Assembly (NCBI GenBank): GCA_020722685.1
Contig: DYKH01000014.1
Location: forward strand, 1 to 24,279
Length of the DNA stretch: 24,279 nt
Source of the DNA: Caldithrix sp.
GTDB taxonomy: Bacteria > KSB1 > UBA2214 > DYKH01
Reading direction: 5' to 3'
The notes beneath the pieces were generated by a model. That model saw only the letters and a program-made list of their open reading frames with translations, was not told the origin of the DNA and did not search any database. Positions 1 to 8,222 of this stretch are shown here, piece after piece. Both the position numbers and the translations under genes were made by a program. Numbering within the stretch: the stretch's first letter is position 1; each line of letters opens with the position of its first letter.

Positions 1-278
1 ACAAAATGGGCGGCGGCATTGCCGTCGTCGATGACGGCAACGTTCTGGACTCGCTCGAATTGCCGATCGGGGGATTGATGTCCAACAAGCCGCTGGAGTA
101 CGTCAGCACCCGCACCAAGGAGTTGATCGAGGCTGCCCGCTCCTTGGGTGTGACCTTGGCCGATCCGCTGATGACGCTTTCGTTCATGGCGCTTCCGGTG
201 ATTCCGAAACTAAAGCTCACCGATCAGGGTCTGGTCGACGTGGAAAAGTTTGCCCACGTCGATCTGTTTGTGGAATGA
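1..278 (+). CDS. ade: Adenine deaminase, C-terminal end (5' truncated by window)
   Basis: This is the last ~91 codons of an adenine deaminase, which converts adenine to hypoxanthine and ammonia in purine salvage. The reading frame is open from base 3 to the TGA at 276-278. The visible part matches the conserved tail of the Ade family: the glycine-rich MGGGIAVV segment, LPIGGLMS, then the LSFMALPVIPKLKLTDQGL region and a short terminal strand. The N-terminal metal-binding amidohydrolase core lies outside the window. An XdhC-type gene follows 115 bp downstream on the same strand. This fits a purine-degradation context in which hypoxanthine would pass to a molybdenum hydroxylase. The family assignment is firm from the motif order; the operon link is inference. 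Confidence 0.9.
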   Translation, partial: KMGGGIAVVDDGNVLDSLELPIGGLMSNKPLEYVSTRTKELIEAARSLGVTLADPLMTLSFMALPVIPKLKLTDQGLVDVEKFAHVDLFVE

Positions 279-393
279 TCCGCCCCGAGCCTGGCATCGG
301 AAACAAAGACCTCGTCCGTCCCAAGGCTTCAATGGCAATGAACTCAAAAGTGAATCGTCTAAAAGATGCTTCCTGGCAAGAAAGCAGAAAGAA

Positions 394-1188
394 ATGGGAA
401 TGAGCATTTTCGATGAAATTGTCGCTGTCCAAAACGCCGGAATACCGGGTGTTCTGGCTACGGTGGTAGAGTCATTAGGCTCAGCGCCTCGTGAGACCGG
501 CGCAAAGATGCTCATCAAGGCGGATGGCAGCATCTCAGGCACCATCGGCGGCGGGGCGATTGAAAAGCGAATCATGGAAGAGGGCTTGGCGCTGGTTGCT
601 AAAGGTGAAGCCAGACTGTTGCATTATGATTTGGGTAAGGATTTGGGCATGTCATGCGGAGGGAAGATGACGGTTTTTCTCGAACCCTTGACGCCGGCAC
701 ACCGGTTGATCATTTTCGGCGCCGGTCATATCGGCGCGGCCCTGACCCAAATCGGAAAACTTTTGGGCTTTACGGTATGGGTGATCGATAATCGTCAGGA
801 ATTCGCTACTGGGGAAAGATTGCCATTTGCCGACAAGGTGATCGCCAAGGAGTATGCAGAGGTCCTTGCTGGGCTTGCTTTTGATGAGAACGCCTACATT
901 GTTTTGGTTACCCACAAACATGCTCACGATCAAGAAATCTTGGAGTATTGTGTTCGGCAAAAATTCGGCTATTTGGGGATGATTGGCAGTCGGACCAAGG
1001 TGGCCAACGCCTTCGCCAGGCTGCGAGAAATCGGCATTGACGAAGGAACGATCCGCCGTATACATGCGCCGGTCGGTCTGGAAATTGGCGCCAGTACCCC
1101 GGCAGAGATCGCTGTGGCCATCGCCGCCGAGCTGGTGGCGGTCAAATCCGGCACGGAGGTGAAGCGCGCAAAGGTGATGGAGCCATAG
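394..1188 (+). CDS. xdhC: XdhC/CoxI family protein (molybdenum hydroxylase maturation factor)
   Basis: This 264-residue protein has the two-part XdhC architecture. The N-terminal XdhC/CoxI domain carries GTIGGGAIE near residues 49-57 and the signature MSCGG at 86-90. A Rossmann-type domain follows, with FGAGHIG at 108-114 and a GMIGSRTK motif near the C-terminus. In the characterised family, XdhC binds molybdenum cofactor and helps insert the sulfurated form into xanthine dehydrogenase. The frame is open further upstream to 250, but that part does not look like family sequence. ATG 394 (or ATG 400, two codons later) is preceded by an AG-rich stretch and begins at the usual family N-terminus. 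The neighbouring adenine deaminase supports a purine role. No xanthine dehydrogenase subunit is in the window, so the partner enzyme is unknown. Confidence 0.85.
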   Translation: MGMSIFDEIVAVQNAGIPGVLATVVESLGSAPRETGAKMLIKADGSISGTIGGGAIEKRIMEEGLALVAKGEARLLHYDLGKDLGMSCGGKMTVFLEPLTPAHRLIIFGAGHIGAALTQIGKLLGFTVWVIDNRQEFATGERLPFADKVIAKEYAEVLAGLAFDENAYIVLVTHKHAHDQEILEYCVRQKFGYLGMIGSRTKVANAFARLREIGIDEGTIRRIHAPVGLEIGASTPAEIAVAIAAELVAVKSGTEVKRAKVMEP

Positions 1189-1396
1189 CTGGGTAATTGC
1201 GCAGGTTGTGCGGAGTCACATATCCATTATCTGCGGAGTAACCGACAGCGTTTTTCTGCGTTCTAATGGCAACCAATTCTGACAAAGCGCAGGCGTGTTG
1301 CTGCCGATTTTTCCCTTGCTTTTTAGGCATTGGTTTTCTAAAATAGCCTGCGGCCTGCGAATTCCATACTCATCTTACTCGTAAGGAGGTTATGTC

Positions 1397-2032
1397 ATGG
1401 CTAAGAATCCCTTGCTCCTCATTGTGCTTGTGATCGGAGTCTATGCAAGCATGGTAAGCGCTCAAGGAGGTATGCTGTCGATTAATGCCGGCTATATGAA
1501 TCCCAAGGATACTCAGGCAGGAATGATCATCGGCGCCGCTTTCGGGACGGCTATTGACGAGGCGGTGAGTCTTGGTCTCGGATTAGATGTGTTCCACAAA
1601 ACCTACACCGAAGAGAGCAAAGTCGCACAATTGGATGAGGTCGGCTTGACAACAAAGACCTACGTCACTGCGGTGGAATATAGCCGGACCGTGTTGCCTT
1701 TGATGTTGGTGCTCAATGCCAAAGTCCCGGCCGGTCGTTATATCGGCTACTTTATTCGCGGCGGCTTGGGTTATGAGTTTCTGATCAGCAAAGAAAAGAA
1801 CTATGAGGAGAACACTTCCAAAACCAGAAAGTTCGGCGGCCTCGGCTGGCAGCTTGCCGGTGGATTCTATTACAACATTGGTAGCCGATCCACGTTGACG
1901 GCTGACGTTTTCTATAACAACGCGGAAGCAAGCCGCAGCGTAGAAAAGAGTGAAAAAGGCCTGCCGATTTCCGAGCGGGTCGATCTGTCCGGACTTGGTT
2001 TTCGCGCAGGTGTACAAATCGAGATGCGGTAG
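1397..2032 (+). CDS. Small secreted outer-membrane beta-barrel-like protein
   Basis: This is a 211-residue protein with a clear signal peptide (hydrophobic residues 5-20, predicted cleavage after the VSA at 20-22). The mature part has alternating hydrophobic/aromatic strands rich in Gly and Tyr, and ends in a strand with a terminal FRAGVQIEMR. This is typical of an 8- to 10-stranded outer-membrane barrel of the OmpA-like/porin-family type. No specific function can be assigned. The start is well fixed by a near-perfect Shine-Dalgarno sequence (TAAGGAGGT, 1381-1389) eight bases before the ATG. The 208 bp upstream (1189-1396) show no gene, only short direct repeats (TGCGGAGT twice) and presumably the promoter. 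Confidence 0.6.
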   Translation: MAKNPLLLIVLVIGVYASMVSAQGGMLSINAGYMNPKDTQAGMIIGAAFGTAIDEAVSLGLGLDVFHKTYTEESKVAQLDEVGLTTKTYVTAVEYSRTVLPLMLVLNAKVPAGRYIGYFIRGGLGYEFLISKEKNYEENTSKTRKFGGLGWQLAGGFYYNIGSRSTLTADVFYNNAEASRSVEKSEKGLPISERVDLSGLGFRAGVQIEMR

Positions 2033-2107
2033 GAATCTGAAATCTCTGTAAGGGGATTGTATCATGGCCTAATTGCCATTGTGAAGCGTTAGAGATTCTC
2101 AAGACGA

Positions 2108-2233
2108 CAAAAGCCACAAACTCATCGAGAATAGGATAGGAAGCTCCCGTGCCGCCTAACTCCTCCATGCTGATGGCTGGCGAGGAGAGCGACGGCTATC
2201 ATTAACGGCAACCTCGATGGTTTTGTGGCTTTA
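2108..2233. repeat. Long imperfect inverted repeat in intergenic region
   Basis: The arms at 2110-2129 and 2213-2232 are complementary at 18 of 20 positions (AAAGCCACAAA.. and its complement). Inside them are shorter complementary blocks: GATAG/CTATC and CTCCTC/GAGGAG around a GATGGC-containing loop. The whole 125-bp stretch could fold into one long branched hairpin. It lies between the barrel-protein gene and the rhomboid gene and has no convincing ORF. It could be a degenerate non-autonomous mobile element, a structured transcript end, or a leader for the rhomboid gene. It is not the same sequence as the 128-bp element found three times elsewhere in the window. Confidence 0.5.
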
Positions 2234-2280
2234 TGACAATGATTTATTAGTGAGCCCGGGAAAGTCAGCGCAAAGAGACT

Positions 2281-3102
2281 ATGGAGTTAAACGGCAGAAG
2301 ATATCAGCTTGGCTTTGGCGGCAGCTTAACGCCGGTGGTGCGTGACTTGTTGATAGCGAATCTCGCTATCTATGTGCTAAAGTGGTTCACGCCGGTAGAA
2401 AACCTTTTTGCCTTGCGCCCGCTGGACGTTACCAGCAGGTTCGCCATTTGGCAACTGGTGACCTACATGTTTCTCCACGGCGGTCTCTTTCATATTCTCT
2501 TCAACATGTTCACCCTGTGGATGTTTGGCTGCGAGGTGGAGAGCGCTCTGGGCTCGAAGCGCTTTTTTAGGTATTATATGATGACCGGCATCGGGGCCGG
2601 GCTATTCAACGTTCTCTTTGCCTGGAATTCGCCCATCCCCATCATTGGCGCTTCCGGAGCTTTGTACGGTGTTCTGGTCGCCTTCGCAGTTCTTTTCCCC
2701 GATCGGGTGATCACGCTTTTAATTTTTTTCATCCTCCCGGTTAGCTTGAAAGCCAAATACTTGGTGGCCATTTTTATCGGCATCTCCCTTTTCTCCAGCA
2801 TCCAAGGACAAGTCTTTGGGGTCTCGGACGGTATCGCTCATCTGGCGCATCTTGGAGGCGCCGTGGTTGGCTTGCTGCTGCTAAAGGGAAATGCTTTGGC
2901 GGGCATGGTGAGCAGGGAAATTCGCTACAGACAGATGCGGCGACGTACCGAGCAAGTGCGACGACGGGATCAGGAAATCCGCCGCAAACGGGAAGAGGTC
3001 GACCGAATTCTGGATCGCATCAACGAAGTGGGGTACGACGGCATCAGTGAAGCAGAAAAGGAATATCTCAAAAAGGCAAGTGAATTCTTGTCGGGTGAGT
3101 AA
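2281..3102 (+). CDS. Rhomboid family intramembrane serine protease
   Basis: This 273-residue membrane protein belongs to the rhomboid family, which cleaves transmembrane substrates within the bilayer. The oxyanion-site motif HILFN is at residues 71-75, the catalytic serine is S125 in GASGALYG, and the catalytic histidine is H190 in AHLGG. This gives the Ser-His dyad and conserved Asn in the expected order. About six hydrophobic segments cover residues 20-200. After residue 210 comes a strongly charged, Arg/Glu-rich helix and a short tail (to 273), an extension also seen in many FCB-group rhomboids; it would lie in the cytoplasm. The start at 2281 matches the family N-terminus, but the ribosome-binding site is weak. 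The substrate is unknown. The stop codon lies two bases before a TA-flanked 128-bp element. Confidence 0.9.
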   Translation: MELNGRRYQLGFGGSLTPVVRDLLIANLAIYVLKWFTPVENLFALRPLDVTSRFAIWQLVTYMFLHGGLFHILFNMFTLWMFGCEVESALGSKRFFRYYMMTGIGAGLFNVLFAWNSPIPIIGASGALYGVLVAFAVLFPDRVITLLIFFILPVSLKAKYLVAIFIGISLFSSIQGQVFGVSDGIAHLAHLGGAVVGLLLLKGNALAGMVSREIRYRQMRRRTEQVRRRDQEIRRKREEVDRILDRINEVGYDGISEAEKEYLKKASEFLSGE

Positions 3103-3104
3103 TA

Positions 3105-3232
3105 TACTCGTTAAGGGTCGCTTTTTCATGTCATGCCTGTGAATACAGGCATCTCCTAACCACCTGTTCACAAGCAGATTCCTGCATGCGCAGGAATAAC
3201 AAGATGGATGAAATTTCTACCCTCAACGAGTA
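3105..3232 (+). mobile_element. 128-bp MITE-like element, copy 1
   Basis: This is a non-coding element with terminal inverted repeats of about 14 bp: it opens TACTCGTTAAGGGT and closes with the complement of TACTCGTTGAGGGT. It is flanked by TA on each side (3103-3104, 3233-3234). It contains two GC-rich palindromes in opposite orientation (3131-3156 and 3176-3201). Copies at 14033-14160 and 22586-22713 are each also exactly 128 bp and flanked by TA. A TA target duplication is known for IS630/Tc1-mariner-type transposases, so mobilisation by such an enzyme in trans is a reasonable inference. No transposase is in the window. This copy lies two bases after the rhomboid stop codon. Confidence 0.8.
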
Positions 3233-3275
3233 TAGTTCACTCACAGGTGGATTAAAAACTTGTACAGGCATGAAT

Positions 3276-3341
3276 GGAGATCCCGGCATTCGCCGGAATG
3301 ACATTGTGGCGGTTGTCATGCCTGCGGAAGCAGGCACCTCC
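3276..3341. repeat. Two additional palindromic repeat units outside the element
   Basis: Two hairpin units, 3276-3303 (GGAGATCCCGGC..GCCGGAATGACA) and 3316-3341 (TCATGCCTGCGG..GCAGGCACCTCC), have the same design as the two palindromes inside the 128-bp element. That design is a TCATnCC arm, a short GC-rich stem, and a GGnATCTCC arm. They are in opposite orientation to each other. A short GGTGGA/TCCACC pair brackets the region. Similar small palindromes are spread through many bacterial genomes as REP-like repeats. Here they show that the building block exists independently of the transposable unit. They lie between the rhomboid and amidase genes. Confidence 0.6.
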
Positions 3342-3397
3342 ACCAATAAGTAATGTATTACTCGAATGAATCAGACTGAGGTTGAGGGAGGCGGACG

Positions 3398-4924
3398 TTG
3401 AGGAAAAAACTCGGGACAATTTCTTGTCGCTTTTTCCCCTATTGGCCTATCATCCTCTTATTTCTCCCCTGCCTGTCGTCGGCGAAAACGACAGCCCTAC
3501 CCGTTTTCAACAAGAGTAATGGGGAGATGCTGGGAGAAATTGCGGTCATCGAAGCGGGGCATTACCGGTACGTATCTCTCGCCAAATTAGCCGACGTGCT
3601 TTCCGTAGTGCACACGGAAAACCAGCAACGCAAACAAATCACCTTCGATATCCCGAACAATCCGATCGTCGCCACCGCTTTCAATCCGTTCATTTCGGTA
3701 GGCGGCAATCTGCGACAAATTCCCGTCAGTGTTTTGTATCGCAATGGCGAATTTTATGCGCCGCTACGTTTTTTCCTACAGTGCACCCAGGATGCTTTTC
3801 CGTTCGATATTCAGTACGATGAGGCCAATCTCAGGATTTTGGTCGTCAAAGCCGTCGCCAATATTACCTGTGTTGCCATTGAGGAGAAGGCAAATGGCAC
3901 GCTGGTGCGCATCAGTTTGACCAAAAGGTTCAGCCCCTCGGACATTTTCATCAATGAAAGTTCGGATTGGCTTTCGGTTGACTTTTTCGGCGGGCAGGTC
4001 GATACCACCGTCGCCTTTCCGGTCAGGCGTTCCGGCAACAGTGTTCGCGAAGTCACGTGCCTGCAGCTATCGGAGCAGACCGCCCGTGTTTCCTTCCGCA
4101 TGTCGGTCGGGATCAAAGAACGGCAATTGTACATGCAGGACAATCCCCCGGAGGCCATCATTTCACTGCGGGTGCGAGAGAATCTATCCGAAGGCCTATT
4201 AAGTGAACTGCAAAAAGAACGGGAAAAGTGGAAAATCGACGTGGTGATCATTGACCCGGGACATGGCGGGAAGGACCCTGGGACGATTGGTCGCAATGGC
4301 TTGTATGAGAAAAAAGCCACCTTGGCCATAGCTAAGGCCATTAAGGAGGAATTGGAAAGGCGATTGGACGTCAAAGTGATCATGACGCGGGATCGCGACG
4401 TTTTTGTCCCCTTGGAGACGCGCACCAAGATTGCCAATCAGCACGGGGGAAAGTTGTTCATCAGCATCCACGTGGACTCGAATCCCAACAAGAACCTGCG
4501 CGGTCACACGGTTTATTTTCTGGGTCCTGCCAAGACCGAAGAAGCGCGCAAGGTGGCTCAGTTCGAAAACTCGGTCATTCGTTTTGAAGATTCGCAGAAT
4601 CAATATGCAAATCTCTCGGACGCCGCCTTCATTTTGGCAGCCAATGCGCAGAATTCTTACAACAAGGAAAGCCAGGATTTCGCGGACATTGTGGACAAAG
4701 AAGTCGGCAGGGAATGCGGCTCGTTTAGCCATGGCGTGCGCCAGGCCGGATTCTATGTCCTCTACGGCGCGTCTATGCCGAACATCCTGTTGGAGACCGC
4801 CTTTGCTTCAAACTTAAAGGACGAAAAGCGGCTTGGCAGCAAAGAATTTCATCGCTCCATCGCCAAAAGCCTGTGCAATGCCATCATAGAGTTCAAAAAG
4901 CGGCACGAGGAAACTGTGTTATGA
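3398..4924 (+). CDS. N-acetylmuramoyl-L-alanine amidase (Amidase_3, AmiC-like) with N-terminal sensor domains
   Basis: This is a 508-residue secreted cell-wall amidase, which cleaves the bond between N-acetylmuramic acid and the stem peptide of peptidoglycan. A signal peptide covers residues 1-29. Residues ~33-150 resemble the copper-amine-oxidase N-terminal-like fold often found in envelope enzymes, and ~155-260 resemble an AMIN localisation domain. The Amidase_3 catalytic domain runs from ~281 to 500. Zinc ligands H289 (DPGHGG), E304 and H358 (SIHVDS), and the catalytic glutamate E466 (LLETAF), are all present, so it should be active. The start is TTG at 3398, chosen because GGGAGG sits just upstream and the signal peptide begins there. 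The last 6 bases overlap the convergent radical SAM gene. Confidence 0.9.
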   Translation: MRKKLGTISCRFFPYWPIILLFLPCLSSAKTTALPVFNKSNGEMLGEIAVIEAGHYRYVSLAKLADVLSVVHTENQQRKQITFDIPNNPIVATAFNPFISVGGNLRQIPVSVLYRNGEFYAPLRFFLQCTQDAFPFDIQYDEANLRILVVKAVANITCVAIEEKANGTLVRISLTKRFSPSDIFINESSDWLSVDFFGGQVDTTVAFPVRRSGNSVREVTCLQLSEQTARVSFRMSVGIKERQLYMQDNPPEAIISLRVRENLSEGLLSELQKEREKWKIDVVIIDPGHGGKDPGTIGRNGLYEKKATLAIAKAIKEELERRLDVKVIMTRDRDVFVPLETRTKIANQHGGKLFISIHVDSNPNKNLRGHTVYFLGPAKTEEARKVAQFENSVIRFEDSQNQYANLSDAAFILAANAQNSYNKESQDFADIVDKEVGRECGSFSHGVRQAGFYVLYGASMPNILLETAFASNLKDEKRLGSKEFHRSIAKSLCNAIIEFKKRHEETVL

Positions 4925-5905
4925 GCTTGGGCCTACTCCCGATTTCCCAGCTCGGAGCGTCTCAGAGAAGCTCTCTGTATCGCCGGTTCTGATAGGCGAG
5001 TACAAAATTCCCTGCCGGGAATTCCTCCTCTCAAACTCCTTTTCGATTTTGTTCAACACCATGGCCTTTTTCATAGCCCACTGCGGCGCAAGCAAAATGT
5101 CCTGAGGGGCTTCGGCAGTCAGGCGTTGGATGACCATATCCGGGGGAAGTCGCTCCAAGAAATCGCTGGCGCAGGACACATACTCCGCCAACTCTAATGC
5201 CTTGAATTGTCCGGCGTGGAACATATCAGCCAAGGCGGTTTCTTTCAATACCAGCAGCGGATGCAGCTTAACCTCGTGCGTGCCGGAAACGGCAATTTCC
5301 TTGGCCGTCATCATCGCATCCTCTTGAGTTTCGCCCGGCAGGCCGAGCATGATGTGGGTGCAAATTCTAACAGGCAGCGGCTTTAGCGATTCTATTGCTG
5401 CAAGGTAGTCCCGGTAGGTATGTCCGCGATTGAGCAGCTTGAGCGTTCGGTCATGGATGCTTTGCAAACCTAATTCCACCCAAACATCGACCTTTTGTGC
5501 CAATTCTTCGATGAGAGCCAGCACCGCTTTCGATAGACAATCGGGCCGAGTGGAGATGGATAGGCCAACGACTCCGGGAAAGGCGATGGCCTCGGTGAAG
5601 TATTGACGCAGCGAGTCAATCGGTGCAAACGTATTGGTGGAAGCTTGAAAGTAGACGATGAATTTTTGGCTGCCTAACTTTTCCCTGCCTAAGCGAATTC
5701 CGTCGTCGATTTGCTGACTCACGCCAATGTTTTGCCAAGATTGCATTTTGGAAAAGCTATCCAAACGGCAGAAGATGCAGCCGCCGGCCCCGGTATGAGC
5801 ATCTCGGTTGGGACAAGAAAACCCGGCATCCACCGATACTTTCCAGACTTTTTCACCGTAGCGCTCTTTTAGAAATTGGGAGAATTTGTAGTAGTATTGG
5901 GCCAT
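4919..5905 (-). CDS. TIGR01212-type radical SAM protein (YhcC-like)
   Basis: This 328-residue radical SAM protein is of the YhcC/TIGR01212 type. The [4Fe-4S]-binding cysteines are C31, C43 and C46 in FSCPNRD...GGCIFC. The spacing is wider than the classical CxxxCxxC but typical of this family. Other family motifs follow: VGLSISTRPDCLS, VWVELGLQSIHD and ICTHIMLGLPGETQEDAM. The molecular function of this family is not firmly established; some relatives act on tRNA or are related to Elp3-type enzymes. ATG 5905 gives the same N-terminal length as E. coli YhcC. A TTG at 5920 is also possible, and neither start has a well-spaced ribosome-binding site. The gene converges on the amidase gene with a 6-bp overlap. 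Confidence 0.88.
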   Translation of the reverse strand: MAQYYYKFSQFLKERYGEKVWKVSVDAGFSCPNRDAHTGAGGCIFCRLDSFSKMQSWQNIGVSQQIDDGIRLGREKLGSQKFIVYFQASTNTFAPIDSLRQYFTEAIAFPGVVGLSISTRPDCLSKAVLALIEELAQKVDVWVELGLQSIHDRTLKLLNRGHTYRDYLAAIESLKPLPVRICTHIMLGLPGETQEDAMMTAKEIAVSGTHEVKLHPLLVLKETALADMFHAGQFKALELAEYVSCASDFLERLPPDMVIQRLTAEAPQDILLAPQWAMKKAMVLNKIEKEFERRNSRQGILYSPIRTGDTESFSETLRAGKSGVGPSS

Positions 5906-5938
5906 AAGATAGCGCGGCAATTTCCCCGACCAATTCTA

Positions 5939-6006
5939 TCAATCGCCGATTGACGCCAATAGACGCCAACGAAAGACTGGCGCGTATTGGGCGCATTAGC
6001 GATTGA
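5939..6006 (-). other. Nested hairpin in the leader of the radical SAM gene
   Basis: Three stacked stems can form. The outer stem is TCAATCGC (5939-5946) with GCGATTGA (5999-6006). The middle stem is CGCCAATA (5954-5961) with TATTGGGCG (5985-5993, one bulged base). The inner stem is CGCCA (5964-5968) with TGGCG (5978-5982), around a 9-nt loop. The structure lies 34-101 bp upstream of the start of the minus-strand radical SAM gene and could be a 5' leader structure or an operator. It matches no riboswitch class I recognise. Confidence 0.45.
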
Positions 6007-6125
6007 AAAATTCCTCGAACGTATGATAATTTTTCCAGCATAGTGTTATCAAACTGGTATTGCATTGTTCGTCAGATACTACTGATTTCCGAGCACAAAA
6101 TCAAGAATCGTGTTCTTGCCAAAAC

Positions 6126-6157
6126 GAAAAAGCCCAACATTGCTGTTTGGGCTTTTC
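6126..6157 (-). terminator. Rho-independent terminator of the sulfate operon
   Basis: A hairpin with arms GAAAAAGCCCAACA (6126-6139) and TGTTTGGGCTTTTC (6144-6157) and a 4-nt loop sits 25 bp after the cysC stop codon. Read on the minus strand, the stem ends in a T-rich run (TTTTTCGTTTT). It closes the RHH-sat-cysC transcription unit. Confidence 0.8.
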
Positions 6158-6182
6158 GATGACAGATCCGCTTCTGCAGAGA

Positions 6183-6797
6183 CTACGCCTTGGCGATAAT
6201 TCCCTTCTCTTCTAAATGAGAAATAACCCTTTCTTTGCTTTGTTGCAAGTTCATTTCACTGGTATCGATGACCAACTCTGCATTCAACGGTTCTTCGTAA
6301 GGCGCCGAAATGCCGGTGAATTCCTTGATTTCTCCGGCCCGCGCCTTCTTGTACAAGCCTTTTGGATCCCGCTGCTCCGCCACGTCGATGGGTACTTTGA
6401 CGTAGACCTCGATGAACTCACCGTCTTTGTGCAAGGCCCGCGCCTTATCACGATCGGCGCGATAGGGGGAGATGAAAGCGGTCATGGCTATAATACCGGC
6501 ATCGGCAAACAGTTTTGCCACTTCGCCGATGCGGCGAATGTTTTCCTCGCGATCCCGCGGAGAGAAGCCGAGGTTCTTGTTCAATCCATGACGAATATTG
6601 TCTCCATCCAGGACGTAGGACAGATGCCCGCGCTCGAACAACTCCTTTTCCACAGCGTGGGCAAGGGTCGATTTCCCCGAGCTGGATAATCCGGTAAACC
6701 AGATCACCACGCCCTTTTGCTTCAACAGCCGTTGGCGATCCTGTTTGGTAATGGCTCCTTGATGCCAGGTAATGTTCGTTGCCTTTTGTTCTGCCAT
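6183..6797 (-). CDS. cysC: Adenylyl-sulfate (APS) kinase
   Basis: This 204-residue APS kinase phosphorylates adenosine 5'-phosphosulfate with ATP to make PAPS, in the cytoplasm. The P-loop GLSSSGKS is at residues 36-43, LDGDNIR at 63-69 and FISPYR at 108-113. The lid region with [14 protein letters not shown] and the GISAPYEEP segment follow, so the family is complete. The start is ATG 6797: on the minus strand, GGAGAT lies seven bases upstream. The alternative ATG at 6812 has no such site and lies before this ribosome-binding site. The gene is 188 bp downstream of sat and is followed by a terminator. With sat it forms a two-step sulfate activation route, for assimilation or for sulfonation reactions. 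Confidence 0.95.
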   Translation of the reverse strand: MAEQKATNITWHQGAITKQDRQRLLKQKGVVIWFTGLSSSGKSTLAHAVEKELFERGHLSYVLDGDNIRHGLNKNLGFSPRDREENIRRIGEVAKLFADAGIIAMTAFISPYRADRDKARALHKDGEFIEVYVKVPIDVAEQRDPKGLYKKARAGEIKEFTGISAPYEEPLNAELVIDTSEMNLQQSKERVISHLEEKGIIAKA

Positions 6798-6985
6798 AAA
6801 ATTTATCTCCATGATTTTTGTCTTTGCAGCGAAATGAAATCAATGCAATGGCGGCCAATCCCAGGAGGTCAAGAAAACGCAACGACCTGCTCTTCCTGAT
6901 CGCCGCCCGGCCTTTAGTATCGAGCCGGCAATACCTGGGAATCCTTTACGTTTTAGGCAAGCCCAATCGTTTTGAGTGGGGGACC

Positions 6986-8161
6986 TCAGCCTATGATCGT
7001 TTGATAATAATCCATCAACAGTCTTGCGACTTCGGGTCTGGTGAACTCCGCGGGCGGCATTTCTCCTTTGGCCAGCATTTCCCGCAGCTTGGTGCCGCTG
7101 ATGAGGACTCGATCCTCTTTCCCATGCGGGCAGGTTTTCATCGAAGCCATGCCATCGCATTTGTGACACCAAAATGTCCAGTCGATGTTCAGCGGCTTCA
7201 GGTGCAGCTCGTCGGGCCCGATTTCCTCGAAGATCTTTTGCGCGTCAAAAGGTCCGTAATAACTGCCAACGCCGGCATGATCGCGACCGATGATCAAGTG
7301 GCTGCAGCCATAGTTCTGACGAAAGATGGCGTGCAAAATCGCTTCGCGGGGCCCGCCATAGCGCATCTCCATTGGGTAGACTTTGAGCACCACCCGATCT
7401 TTAGGATAATAGTTTTGTAGCAGTATTTCATAGCACTTCATGCGCACATCGGCCGGGATGTCATCGTCTTTAAGTCTGCCGACCAAGGGGTGGATCAGGA
7501 TGCCGTCGCTCACCTCCAAGGCGATCTTGGTGCAATACTCATGGCTGCGGTGGATGGGATTGCGGGTTTGGAACGCGGCAACGGTATGCCAGCCGTGTGC
7601 CTCAAAGATGGCGCGCGTTTCAGCCGGGCGGGCGTAGTAGTCGCCGTATTGTTTGGGGTAGGGACCTTCACTGAAAACTTGCACCGGGCCTCCCAACAGC
7701 GTATCATGCTGGGCGTAGACTTTCGCTACGCCCGGATGCGCCGCGTCATCGGTGCGGAAGACCTTTTTGGCTTCGTATTGCTTGTCGTAAGAAAACTTTT
7801 CCTGAACGGTCATGCTGCCCATCAGCTCACCGCTTTCGTCATCTACCAACGCAACCTGACTGCCGAGCGCGAGGCCGTCGGCCAGTGCTTTCGGCGCAGA
7901 AAGAGTGATCGGTATGGGCCAAAGTGTGCCATTTGCCAAATGCATATTTTCAACTACACTCACATAATCGTCTCGACACATGAACCCTTGCAAAGGGCTG
8001 AAGGCGCCCATTGCCAACATAATCAAGTCGGAAGTCTCCCGCGAGGTGAGCCTGACGACCGGCAATGACTTTGCCTTTTCGATTTCAATGTTCAGTTTGT
8101 CGCCGGCTAATAACAGTGGCAAAAGTTTTCCTCCGTGAGGAGGGACCAATTTTGTCGTCAT
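6986..8161 (-). CDS. sat: Sulfate adenylyltransferase (ATP sulfurylase, homo-oligomeric type)
   Basis: This 391-residue Sat-type ATP sulfurylase makes APS and pyrophosphate from sulfate and ATP. The nucleotide-binding motifs are intact: [11 protein letters not shown] from residue 198, GRDHAGVG at 292-299 and ISGTKLRE at 354-361. Cys332, Cys335, Cys344 and His346 form a probable zinc site, as in many bacterial and archaeal Sat enzymes. It is the stand-alone type and not the CysDN heterodimer. The start ATG is preceded by AAGGAG at proper spacing on the minus strand. It lies 61 bp after the RHH gene and upstream of cysC in one transcription unit. The direction in vivo (assimilation, sulfonation, or reverse) cannot be told from sequence. 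No APS or PAPS reductase is visible here. Confidence 0.96.
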   Translation of the reverse strand: MTTKLVPPHGGKLLPLLLAGDKLNIEIEKAKSLPVVRLTSRETSDLIMLAMGAFSPLQGFMCRDDYVSVVENMHLANGTLWPIPITLSAPKALADGLALGSQVALVDDESGELMGSMTVQEKFSYDKQYEAKKVFRTDDAAHPGVAKVYAQHDTLLGGPVQVFSEGPYPKQYGDYYARPAETRAIFEAHGWHTVAAFQTRNPIHRSHEYCTKIALEVSDGILIHPLVGRLKDDDIPADVRMKCYEILLQNYYPKDRVVLKVYPMEMRYGGPREAILHAIFRQNYGCSHLIIGRDHAGVGSYYGPFDAQKIFEEIGPDELHLKPLNIDWTFWCHKCDGMASMKTCPHGKEDRVLISGTKLREMLAKGEMPPAEFTRPEVARLLMDYYQTIIG

Positions 8162-8222
8162 TCGTAGCTCCTTTTTGGTTCAAATCGCATGGACATAAGA
8201 GCAATGGTCCAAAAGTGCGGAC

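Noticed and set aside
250..393. N-terminal extension of the XdhC gene to an earlier ATG at 250
   Set aside because: It would overlap the adenine deaminase gene and has no family similarity; the AG-rich site before 394/400 fits better.
2150..2160. GCCTAAC resembling the 5' core of an integron attC site within the 125-bp inverted repeat
   Set aside because: No matching GTTRRRY core occurs at the other end, and no integrase or cassette array is present.
3131..3341. CRISPR-like array from repeated palindromes
   Set aside because: The units alternate in orientation, vary in sequence and have irregular spacing; no cas genes are present.
3811..4732. Long minus-strand ORFs opposite the amidase gene
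   Set aside because: They lie fully within the strongly supported amidase frame and show no recognisable motifs.
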